Below are positions 1 through 8,830 of a stretch of DNA of 64,000 nt, piece after piece. The notes under the pieces were generated by a model, which was not told the origin of the DNA, searched no databases, and saw nothing but the letters and a program-made list of their open reading frames with translations. This DNA is from Leidyana gryllorum EB-2025a (lineage: Eukaryota; Apicomplexa). The stretch spans positions 1-64,000 of the forward strand of contig JBLWGC010000211.1 of assembly GCA_048772705.1 (NCBI GenBank), read 5' to 3'. Position 1 is the first letter of the stretch. Every line of letters begins with the position of its first letter. A program made the position numbers and the translations under genes.

Positions 1-660
1 CAACAAAAGAAGGGGACAATGGCATAGGATAGACCAGTTGGGTTGCAACGAGCAGTTACTCGATCGGTGCCGAGACCGTGAGACGTCATCCGCAGCCGTA
101 CCGTACCACCGAAGACAGGAGACGTGAATAAGTTCTCACTAAACTCGACTTGGCCTCCGATACGAGGATAGGGGGCAGTGCAGCCAAGAGGACCCCTTTG
201 AAGACGGCTGACAGAAGTGTTCAGCCGTAATTATTAATAGCGGAGCAATTCGGGAGGGTTCGCCCATATTGACGGGAGAGAGGGCATTACAAAAAGCTCT
301 GCTGAGCAAATTAGCTCCGCAGCGTCGCCGTTTGTGGATAATTAGCATTCCGACGCCAGGCGAAGGGACCGTGCAGGTTCGACTGGCGTCTTTGAAGAGG
401 AAGAATTGCTCACCTCGTTGGGGGGCAGACTGGCCATCCGACACGCGTATCAGCTGGTAGGGGCAGCCCAGCTGAGTGGATCAAACTCCAGTTGGGGGAT
501 TATGAGATATGAGATATGTACACCCATTCACACCAGCCCCTCGTTCTAACATGACAACAATCTTTGGATCATTAATCGAACGGGCAGAGTATCACCACTA
601 CGAATATTTAGGGAAGGCTGAAGGCTAACTTCCCAAAGTTGATATTCCACGGCCCAAGTG
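1..660. other. Unassigned flank left of the truncated retrotransposon copy
   Basis: I see no convincing gene, RNA or repeat here. Short open frames on both strands overlap each other and show no recognisable domain. It could be genomic flank of the left retrotransposon copy or a diverged piece of another element. Confidence 0.4.
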
Positions 661-769
661 TATGTTGAAAGGAGACTACTGGCGGAATACCACCACAGAC
701 TCCATCAAACACATATCACCGACAGCAATGATCGGCAACTTGTGCTTCCTTCCCCACAACCCATCATTC

Positions 770-2694
770 CGCGCCTCCACCTCAAAGAATGCCGCCTGCA
801 ACGGTATTTGGGAGGGGTCCTTCCACACGAAGAAAGCTCTGGTGGAGTCGTTCGCCGGTTTACACGATGCGCAATGCACACCCAACCTGTGTTCAGTGGC
901 GGGGCTCCTCGTGCACGGACAGTACCAGCTTACTTTGGGGTCCCGTTCACTGTGTTCCCTCATGTGAGTCGTGAAACTCTTCATGCAGTCGTGCTCCTCC
1001 GAACAAAAGGGGCACTTTATCAGTTGGGATTCCACTGTTCCGGGCCGGCGTCGTCCCTGCATAGGCTTCGTTACGCAGTTTTGCACAAGGGCGTTTTCTA
1101 TTCTAGACAGCCTCCGGGGAGATTCTATCCGACGGCGGTAGATGGCAACGGGGACACGTTCTTCGTCCTTATTGAGTCCCATCGGGCTTAGCATTTACAT
1201 TACTCTGATCCATAATGGAAGTCGCGATTTCCGTCCCTAACTGGGCGGATGTTTGGCCACAAGTGTTTGTAGCCACTTTTGTTTGATTTTCTGGAATAAG
1301 GTCTGGTTTCATCTCAAACACAGACATAGCTTTATCGACCGAAGTCGACTCTGCAGCCGATGTTTGGTTATCGCAGTCAGCCAGCATATCGACGAGTGGC
1401 ATCGAACGGGGGACTTGGACGGTGCAGGATTGGTGCCCCTCTAGCCGTCCAGTCGCATTATCATGCACTCTCGGACCAGCAGGCATTGCTGCTTCACCAA
1501 TGGCACTTGCAGGTCTAAATTCTTTGGGTTTCATCGGGTGGAGTGCCGTCGCAGATATAAAACCCTTTCCCGCAGCCATATCGGCTTCGAGTCGAGGCCT
1601 TTTGCTTTCTGACTCCTCCAAGTCATCAGAGTCCCGTGTGGGAGCTCGAGCCTTTTTGCGAGAAGTTCGCACAGGTGTGTTGGGCGCTGGTGGGGGAGCG
1701 GGAGCTCCCAGCTGCCGGGGAGGGGCTGGAAGACTGTCGGAGCGACACCCCGTCCCGCCAACTGTGGCGGAGACCGGCTGGAACCCCTCGGTTCTCGTAT
1801 CCTTGGCCCTTCTCCCATAGCACTGCTATTGTGCTGAGCGGGGTCTGCTGTTCCACCGGGTGGTGGATTGGCCTCGCGGCCGTTTGATTGGTAGTTGGGC
1901 GCTCGGCGGGCACTGCGGCTCCACCCTGTGATTCTCTGGTCGATGTTGGGTTCCAATGGTGTGTGGTGGTTGGACTTGACCGATTACTCCGCTGGGGGGT
2001 GCCTTGTGAGCATCCGCCCCACCGGTATTTCGGACTCCCACCCTCCGCTGGGTGGTTCGCGCTTGTTTGGTCATGGAACGTCGGGTTTGTGGTGTGGATG
2101 GCGCGGTTGGTTGTATCTTCTTCCTGTGGGCAGCATTGACCATAAGAAAGTATCCTCTCTGTCTTTCAGCCGTGTCTTCGGGGTTCGCCCCCAGGACGCC
2201 GCAATGACATAGTGTGACAGGACAATGCTTTGGGTTCCGAGAGAGGAGCAGCGGCCACCCTAATTGGGGTCGTCTCCGGAATCTCCCCCATTGTACAGGT
2301 TGGAGTAGTGTTTGGCATCCTTAGCGACGAGGGCCAACTTTACTATTCAAAATCCACTCAATTCGCGAATAATGCGATTACTGGGTAACGAAAGTACTTC
2401 GCACACGTATGGCACTCGGGTCGTTACGCGACTCTGACTGACAGATGCTCGACGAGCGGGATAGCACAATTACAACTCTTGAGCAAGTTGGATTTTGATC
2501 AACTTTAATGAGCTTTATAGTCACCGAAACCACAACCACAACCACAACGGATCGTCTGCGCCAGGCGAAGTTTGTGGACCGCTTCCACGGGGGGGAGCAC
2601 ACGTTTGCACACGTTTGGTGGCAGAACCACCAAACACACACTCAGAAAACAGGTTCATAGGAACCCGTTTCTGCGTTTAAACAGAAAGAACTTA
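770..2694 (-). mobile_element. R2-like non-LTR retrotransposon, left copy, 5' part only
   Basis: A second copy of the element at 2700-8632, same orientation, holding only the 5' UTR and the N-terminal part of the ORF. Order on the minus strand: 5' UTR about 2694-2150, diverged N-terminus about 2143-1500, a block at about 1490-1200 almost identical to 7225-6925 of the full copy, then a C2H2 zinc-finger region (CPFC and CPC motifs) ending near 770. Frame changes occur, for example near 1175 where the protein match shifts frame. No reverse transcriptase or endonuclease is present. Loss of the 3' half is unusual for a LINE, whose insertions are normally 5'-truncated, so deletion or recombination is more likely. 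The copy is non-autonomous. Confidence 0.8.
2378..2694 (-). repeat. 5' UTR repeat of the left element copy
   Basis: This matches 8338-8632 in the same orientation. Shared landmarks read on the minus strand are a TTCTG...CAGAA hairpin around TTTAAACG, a GGGTTC...GAACC hairpin, a GGTGG-TTCTG-CCACC hairpin and a CGCCTGGCGC motif. The match stops close to 2694, which marks the likely 5' terminus of the left copy. It also encloses a pair of CACACGTTTG repeats not found in the right copy. Confidence 0.75.
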
Positions 2695-2890
2695 GCGAAA
2701 ATCGATTGGTTCAGCGATTGACACAAAACAGATAACCGGCGCAAGTGCGAAAACTTGGTACCGCATTTCACTTACAATGCACTATTCTTTTTCTTCAAAT
2801 GGAGAGTGGTTGTGACGTTTGTGTCGGCCTCCTGTGTTGCAAGAAAGCCGTGTGTTCGGGTAGAGGAATTGTTGGCGGGTGGCCGTGGTG

Positions 2891-5800
2891 TCATCTGCGG
2901 GACGTGATGAGATTTATCATTCGAACGGTGCCTTTGGCAGCCAGGAGGGAGCATCTTGCAGCGATTGCTCGTGCGTGCTTCTCTGTGAAACCGCAGGCAT
3001 TGAGGGCCTTTAAAGTGTCCGTTGGGACGTGGCCGAGATCTCCGATGACGATAGGGTGGAACCTGAGGGCACTGTTGGGGTGGAGGAGGGCGTAGCCGGG
3101 AAGCCAGGCCTCGGAGTACTTGGCTATCTTCTCCTGGGCGCAGGCGGCAAGGTACTCGGGTGAGGTTTGGTGACGCACTGTGACGTCTAAGACATGGATA
3201 GTCCGTTTCTCATTGTCAGTAATGACGAGATCCGGGTGGAGGTTGCAATTTGCGACTTGAGCGTGTCTCGTTTCGTGCGAGTTGATGGGTTGGTCGCTGG
3301 CATTGGCGGCCCACTCGATCGCCTTGACGATCTGATTGTGGCGGTTCTGCACAGCGTTCCTCATTGCCGCGTCACTGCACCCGCCGAGGTGACATAGCGT
3401 CTCCTCCTGCCGGTGACAAAGTCGGCACATCTTATCGATGTCCGGCTCAATCTTGGCGCGGCGGGCGTTCAGGGGCAGCAGTCCGATCTTGGCTTTGAGG
3501 ACTGTGGTGAGTTGCCACGGAGAGAGTTTTTGTGGGCGGAATAGGTAGCGATTGCCGATGGGGTCTTGGCATCGCGTTGTCCATCCCTGGGCCTTCTGTT
3601 TGCTCCATTCGTTGAGGTATTTTTGTTTGTGGGCTCGTTTAAAGTGGGCACAGATATCTGCGATGGGCGTTTCCGTGGATCGGTCGTACGGGACGACGTC
3701 TCCGTCGGGGCCCGCGCGCAGCTGCACCCCCTTCTGGCCCAGGAAGAGTGGGAGTTGGTTCCAGAGTCGCCGTTCGTTTGCGCGGCTCGCGGCTCGGGCA
3801 TTGTCGTTTACGCAATGGTTCAAATACATCAGGGCCTCCGTCAGCGTCTCTGCCGGATCCGGCGGAAAGGGTTCGTCCGGTCTGGCGGCCGCGAAGGCTC
3901 CGAGGCGGGCTGCGATCCGGATTTCCGGGTCTTTGGAGTTGAGTAAATATAGCGCTGCTGAACAGCGGAGTTTCCGATGGATATCGTCCAAGGGCTCCAC
4001 ACCCAGACCACCGTCTGGGACGGGGCTGTGTACGAAGCCGCTGCTACTTTTCTTGGGCAATCGAAGGCAGTGTTTCAGCGCTGCCCGTACTCTGCGGTCA
4101 AAGTCCTGCATTACTTTCACGTTGGTCGTGCAGCTCTGGATGTGATAAACCACTGACGGCAGAATGTGTCTTTTGATCAACATGAATTTGTACACTGGCT
4201 CCAGACAGCTTCTAGCGACGATCCAACATCGCTTGGCCAGTTGTTTAAGTACGCCGTTGATGGTGGTCGAGGTCGGGGCCAAAGGGTCGTCATCCTTTCC
4301 CAAATAGTTCATCTGCTCGTCTAACTGGGCGAGGGGCACCAGCTGTCCCTGCACTCGCAGTCGGTACTGCTCCGGCACGTCGACAGTCTGGACCCGTCCG
4401 TCCACTTTGCGGATCGATTGGTGTTTGCATTTGCTCACATTTGCCGTCAGTCCTGCCTTTACGAGGAACCAATTGACAATGTCATTGGCTTCGACCATTC
4501 TCGATGGGTTGTTCTGCATCACTCGAATGTCGTCGGCATACGCCAACACACTGAATGGCGGACCTCCCGGACATGTGGCGTACCCACTCGCTTTGAGACG
4601 CAGCAGTCTCCGAAGGAGGGGCTCTATGCACAGATTGAACAATAAGGGCGAAAGGGGATCGCCCTGGGCCACGCCTCGTCGTTGAGGAACGTTGCGCGGT
4701 GATCCGTTTACCCTCAGTAAGCGACAATTCGCCGGGTTACAGTATATATCGATTATTGGTTGCGGCACACGCAGAGCGCCTAACACGGCACGTGTGTACT
4801 CGAGCGGGATGCTTCCATAAGCGTCCTTCAAGTCATACTGGACGACATTGTACGTTTGTTTCTCATCGAATGCCTGTTTACGTGAGTCCTCAGCCACAAA
4901 CAGGTGCTCAAGGCACCCTCGAATAGGGACAAAGCCCTTCTGGCAGGGTGAGATCAGGTTGTGGGCTGTGCACCAGTTGCCGAACCGCGCCGCCAAAATG
5001 GCACTAACCATCTTGAAGGCGTTGCATTGCAAAGCAATGGGTCGATAATTGGTCACCACACTCGGGTCCCCCTTCTTATATATCATAGTGAGTCGAGTGA
5101 CTCGCAGACACTCTGGGACGCTCCCTGTTCTCAGTATGGCGTTCACAATATCAGCCAAAGACTGATGTAATACAAATATTGATTTCCATACGTTATACGA
5201 TAATCCATCGGCTCCAGCCGCCGTGTTGCCGCACTTTTTCATTACCCTTCTCACCTCCTTAACGTCAACCTCCTGCCCCAATAACTTGGAGTCATCGGGT
5301 TTCAGCTTCGGCAGGTGGGCCAACAGCTCGGCGTAGTCCTCTGCTGGCGGTGCGCGTGAATATTTCTGTTCTATTAGTTGCACAAATTCCCGGGCGGGGG
5401 GAGCGCGACGTCTCCTGGCCTGATACACCTGTTCCAGTCCGATGGCGTCCAGCGGGGTGCCCGCTCGGGCTCGCTGCGCCTCGTCATCCTGATACAGCCA
5501 TCTCAGCCCCGCTTTAGGGTTGCGTATAACGGCGTCCTGAATCGCTTTGACGCGTTTCCGTTGAGCTTCTCTCCTCTGCTTCCGCGTCGGCCCCCGGCCT
5601 CCCCTCGAACCGCCGTCCTCCCGCTGAGCGGCCGGAGCGTCCCGAGGGTCGGTCAGGTCCGGCGGGCCTTGAGGCTGCCTTGGCTCGTAGTACTTTTTTA
5701 GTATCTCGTAGAGCTCGTGGAGGAACAACTTGATGGCCAAGTTTACATCTTCGACATCGTGGGTACCCAGTCGTTCGTACAGAAATTGTCGTTGGGCCTT

Positions 5801-8248
5801 CACGGCCCCAATCAGTTGGTGCCATTTCTCCGGGGGTATCCTGACGATACGCCCTATCGGCGGCCGGGGCTCCGAGGAAACCGCTCGGGCCTCGTCACGC
5901 CAGTCGGGTGGCTCATACATTGAGCCTCCGCCGGGTGAAGGTGGCGTTGGAGGTGGTGGCGGTCCGGGTGGTGGCCGACCCAAGTCGGCAAAGTCGTTTC
6001 CTTCCTCCATACTCGTGTCGTCCATAGGGGCGTCACTCGTCGGAGCGCGGGTTGGGTCCCTGGACGGTTGTTGGGGCACTGTAGTGTTGTTTGTCTCTCT
6101 CGGCCTCGATCCTTCTGCCGCCCTCGGCTGGTTGGACGCAACTCTGGCGCCTACTCCAGCTATGAGCGGTGCATCGTCGTCTTCTTCCATGTCCTCGTCC
6201 GCTGTCGCGCCTCTCGCCTCTCCCACTGAAGCCGCGGGCACAAACGGCGCCGCAGACGCCCGCAGTGGTGGTGGGTTTCGAGCCGCCGCGTCCGAGTTCC
6301 GATTACGCCGGGGTACGTAAGGCAACGGGGCCTCCACAGCACGCCGACCTCCGAGCTCCGTAGTGGGCTCGATATTCCTTCTTATCGCTTCGGTCTCTCC
6401 AACCGTTACCGGCCGTTCAGAGAGAGTTACAGCGCCCGTAGGCGCACACTGTTCCGCAGTAGTGACGGTGGCCGCAGCCCGCGCCTCTACCTGGGAGGGT
6501 ACCGCCTGCGACGCTCGTCGGGACGGATCCTTCCAAACGAAGAAAGCTCCAGTGTAGTTGCAGGGCGCCTTGCACATTGCGACATGTTCCAGCAGATCCT
6601 TTTCGGTGAGGAAATGTCCCCCGCAAGGGCAGTTCCAGCTCACTTTGCTGGGGTCCCACTCACTGTGTGACTCTACGTGGTCCCGAAAGTCCCGCATAGA
6701 GTCATATCCCTCCAAACAGAAAGGGCAGTTTATCACACGGGAGGCAAACCTCTTCCTCAAGGTCTCACTATCAACGAATTCTCGCTTAATGAATTTCATG
6801 TCGCCCTGAGATACCAGGGTGCATTCAATATCCCACGCCTTCGCAGAATCGGTAACGGGGTGGCGGTAGGTCGCTACAAGAACATGTTCTTCGTCCGTAT
6901 GAGCCCCGGCGGGCTTCGTATTTACATTAGTCTGATCCATAGTAAAAGTCGCTATTTCCGTCCCTAACTGGGCGGATGTTTGGCCACAAGTGTTTGTAGC
7001 CACTTTTGTTTGATTTTCTGGAATAAGGTCTGGTTGTAGCTTCATCTCAAACACAGACATAGCTTTATCGACCGAGGTCGACTCTGCAGCCGATGTTTGG
7101 TTATCGCAGTCAGCCAGCATATCGACGAGTGGCATCGAACGGGGGACTTGGACGGTGTTGGATTGACGCCCCTCTAGCCGTCCAGTCGCATTATCATGCA
7201 CTCTCGGACCAGCAGGCATTGCTGCCTTACCGGACCTGTCGGCAGGAATAGGTTCTATCAGTCTAATACGCTTCCTAGGCTCCTCATCCACAATAGGTGG
7301 GATGGGGGTTAGCATAGTGGTCTTCCGACGCGGCCCCTCCGCCACTCGGCCTCCTACGCCCACATCGGGCCTTCGGGGCAACGGCTTTGGGGTCCGCAGG
7401 GGTTTCTTGGCGTTGGCTGAAGGAGCTGGGGTTCCCGAAAGGGTTCCAACAGGGGCACCCGCAGGGGTTCCCAGCTGAGACGCAGGGCCTAGGGAGACCG
7501 AGGGCACTCCACCCCGTCCCACCATCTTAGGTGGTGACCGGCTGGAGCTCCTCGGCTCCCGAAGCTTTTGGCGTTCAGTCCTGGCACATTGGTTGTGCTC
7601 AGGTTTCTGGCCGTGAGTTTGCCCGGCAGTGCCATTGGAGGCGAGACCAGGATGGTGGTGCAGTGTTTCAGCCATATCGGCTGCACTGTGGGTGGTGGGG
7701 TGGGTTGGGAGCACCCAGGCTTCCCCGATCGCTTGCATGTTTGGCAGTTCGAAGTCACCTACGGGATCATCCATAGGTTGTACGACGATGTTGTTCAGAG
7801 TTGGTGGGGCCCCGCCAATATCGCCAGCATTGACGATTTCAGCCATGGAGTCATCATCCCTATTCTGGATTCGCTCTCGGATACCTTCTACTCCAGTGGC
7901 TCTGACGGCGGCTCGTTGTTGGTTGGTCTTCGCTTGCTTGGTGGCGAGACGGTGGATTTGAGGAGTGGCAGTTTGGCTGTCCTTTGACTTATGTAGTTTC
8001 GTTGGTTTCGGATGAGTACGACCTTGAGGTGTTTGTCCGGGAAGTACCACGGCGGGCGATACTTCCAATGCGCTGCTCAGCGGGGCCGCGGACCCTCTGA
8101 GTTTTCGCAGCTTAGTGTGTAGTTGATACGGTGCTTTGACGATCTTCTTTGAACTTGGATTAGGAGGCGGAGACATACTGACATCATCGGTCATCCCGAC
8201 GTGTTCAGCCATCTCGCCGTCCTCCATCTCCATCTCAACAGAATCCAT
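2891..8248 (-). CDS. R2/NeSL-type retrotransposon polyprotein: zinc fingers, reverse transcriptase, RLE endonuclease
   Basis: One uninterrupted ORF of about 1785 codons, started at the first ATG (8248); an upstream in-frame GTG is ignored. Domains in order: a Ser/Pro/Thr-rich N-terminus; C2H2-type DNA-binding fingers near residues 505-545 (CPFC, then CPCGG with following H and C); an acidic and proline-rich linker; reverse transcriptase at about 980-1290 with the fingers motif GADGLS and catalytic AYADD near 1237; then a CCHC knuckle near 1610 (CRLC...H...C) followed by a PD...D endonuclease core near 1670 (HPDLVI, then VLDVTV). This is the order of R2/NeSL-clade elements, which nick a specific target and prime reverse transcription there. 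No APE endonuclease or protease domain is seen. All recognisable catalytic residues are present. Confidence 0.9.
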   Translation of the reverse strand: MDSVEMEMEDGEMAEHVGMTDDVSMSPPPNPSSKKIVKAPYQLHTKLRKLRGSAAPLSSALEVSPAVVLPGQTPQGRTHPKPTKLHKSKDSQTATPQIHRLATKQAKTNQQRAAVRATGVEGIRERIQNRDDDSMAEIVNAGDIGGAPPTLNNIVVQPMDDPVGDFELPNMQAIGEAWVLPTHPTTHSAADMAETLHHHPGLASNGTAGQTHGQKPEHNQCARTERQKLREPRSSSRSPPKMVGRGGVPSVSLGPASQLGTPAGAPVGTLSGTPAPSANAKKPLRTPKPLPRRPDVGVGGRVAEGPRRKTTMLTPIPPIVDEEPRKRIRLIEPIPADRSGKAAMPAGPRVHDNATGRLEGRQSNTVQVPRSMPLVDMLADCDNQTSAAESTSVDKAMSVFEMKLQPDLIPENQTKVATNTCGQTSAQLGTEIATFTMDQTNVNTKPAGAHTDEEHVLVATYRHPVTDSAKAWDIECTLVSQGDMKFIKREFVDSETLRKRFASRVINCPFCLEGYDSMRDFRDHVESHSEWDPSKVSWNCPCGGHFLTEKDLLEHVAMCKAPCNYTGAFFVWKDPSRRASQAVPSQVEARAAATVTTAEQCAPTGAVTLSERPVTVGETEAIRRNIEPTTELGGRRAVEAPLPYVPRRNRNSDAAARNPPPLRASAAPFVPAASVGEARGATADEDMEEDDDAPLIAGVGARVASNQPRAAEGSRPRETNNTTVPQQPSRDPTRAPTSDAPMDDTSMEEGNDFADLGRPPPGPPPPPTPPSPGGGSMYEPPDWRDEARAVSSEPRPPIGRIVRIPPEKWHQLIGAVKAQRQFLYERLGTHDVEDVNLAIKLFLHELYEILKKYYEPRQPQGPPDLTDPRDAPAAQREDGGSRGGRGPTRKQRREAQRKRVKAIQDAVIRNPKAGLRWLYQDDEAQRARAGTPLDAIGLEQVYQARRRRAPPAREFVQLIEQKYSRAPPAEDYAELLAHLPKLKPDDSKLLGQEVDVKEVRRVMKKCGNTAAGADGLSYNVWKSIFVLHQSLADIVNAILRTGSVPECLRVTRLTMIYKKGDPSVVTNYRPIALQCNAFKMVSAILAARFGNWCTAHNLISPCQKGFVPIRGCLEHLFVAEDSRKQAFDEKQTYNVVQYDLKDAYGSIPLEYTRAVLGALRVPQPIIDIYCNPANCRLLRVNGSPRNVPQRRGVAQGDPLSPLLFNLCIEPLLRRLLRLKASGYATCPGGPPFSVLAYADDIRVMQNNPSRMVEANDIVNWFLVKAGLTANVSKCKHQSIRKVDGRVQTVDVPEQYRLRVQGQLVPLAQLDEQMNYLGKDDDPLAPTSTTINGVLKQLAKRCWIVARSCLEPVYKFMLIKRHILPSVVYHIQSCTTNVKVMQDFDRRVRAALKHCLRLPKKSSSGFVHSPVPDGGLGVEPLDDIHRKLRCSAALYLLNSKDPEIRIAARLGAFAAARPDEPFPPDPAETLTEALMYLNHCVNDNARAASRANERRLWNQLPLFLGQKGVQLRAGPDGDVVPYDRSTETPIADICAHFKRAHKQKYLNEWSKQKAQGWTTRCQDPIGNRYLFRPQKLSPWQLTTVLKAKIGLLPLNARRAKIEPDIDKMCRLCHRQEETLCHLGGCSDAAMRNAVQNRHNQIVKAIEWAANASDQPINSHETRHAQVANCNLHPDLVITDNEKRTIHVLDVTVRHQTSPEYLAACAQEKIAKYSEAWLPGYALLHPNSALRFHPIVIGDLGHVPTDTLKALNACGFTEKHARAIAARCSLLAAKGTVRMINLITSRR

Positions 8249-8337
8249 TGCAATAATCACTGGCGACCACGGGTAATTTTATTTATCCACGGACCTCCAG
8301 CGACCTCCGTCCACACACACGTAGGGCTCACTAGTCG

Positions 8338-8632
8338 TTACGCGACCACGGCCAATGAATAGTCAAAGTGTACACCTTGTTTACAGAGCTTGATCACCTC
8401 TTTTACAGCAGCCACTCCACAGGGGTATCTTTGAGGAATAACTCCCCAAAGCCCCAATCCACACGTCCGCGCCAGGCGAAGTTGGTGGCCTGCTCCCGCT
8501 AGATGCAGGGCAGGGCAGACCTTGGTGTCGGAAGGTGGCAGAACCACCAAACCAACACCCCAACGAAAGAAACTCCGGTAAACGGAAGCGGGTTCAATGA
8601 ACCCGTTTCTGCGTTTAAACAGAAAAGAACTT
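8338..8632 (-). repeat. 5' UTR of the complete element, structured
   Basis: Counterpart of 2378-2694. On the minus strand it contains, in order, TTCTG/CAGAA and CGGGTTCA/TGAACCCG hairpins, then an 8-bp stem GGTGTTGG/CCGACACC enclosing the GGTGG-TTCTG-CCACC hairpin. Hairpin arms persist in both copies despite divergence between them. R2-clade elements commonly carry HDV-like self-cleaving ribozymes at the 5' end. Such a fold is a hypothesis here and I have not demonstrated the nested pseudoknot. Confidence 0.6.
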
Positions 8633-8715
8633 ATAAAATACAAAAGATCTGAGCGAAAGCTCGAGAAGGTACATTTTTTGTCCGCTCTCAAGTAGTGTCC
8701 GAACAATAAAAAAAA

Positions 8716-8830
8716 GCGGGTGGGCGTCATCCCTGTTTTCGGGACAGAAAACCTCATTTCTGAAACGACGGGTGGGTGTCATCCCTGTTTTTGGGACAGG
8801 AAAACCTCATTTTTGGCCCGCGGGTGGGCC
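8716..8830. repeat. 52-bp tandem repeat, two full units plus a partial third
   Basis: Units begin at 8716, 8768 and 8820, so the period is 52 bp. The first two share GGGTGGG, then GTCATCCCTGTTTT, GGGACAG and AAAACCTCATTT. Each has a small hairpin, (C)CTGT...ACAG(G). The array lies about 85 bp beyond the presumed 5' end of the complete retrotransposon and is not seen beside the left copy. Confidence 0.8.

Larger units (their letters stand above)
2700..8632 (-). mobile_element. R2-like non-LTR retrotransposon, apparently complete copy
   Basis: Minus-strand element: 5' UTR 8632-8249, one long ORF 8248-2891, short 3' UTR 2890 to about 2700. Its right edge is set by the point near 8632 where similarity to the left copy stops. 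The left edge is less certain, because the left copy's 5' end begins at about 2694 with no obvious poly(A) or target duplication between them. The arrangement is head-to-tail tandem, as can arise when a site-specific element reinserts at the same target. The intact ORF suggests recent activity. Confidence 0.8.

Noticed and set aside
2378-8632. Long terminal repeats of an LTR element
   Set aside because: The two repeats are the 5' UTRs of two LINE copies in tandem. The ORF has an R2-type RT and RLE endonuclease, with no gag, integrase or protease.
8338-8757. 139-codon minus ORF beside the retrotransposon
   Set aside because: It covers the structured 5' UTR and the start of the tandem repeat, and shows no domain; likely chance.
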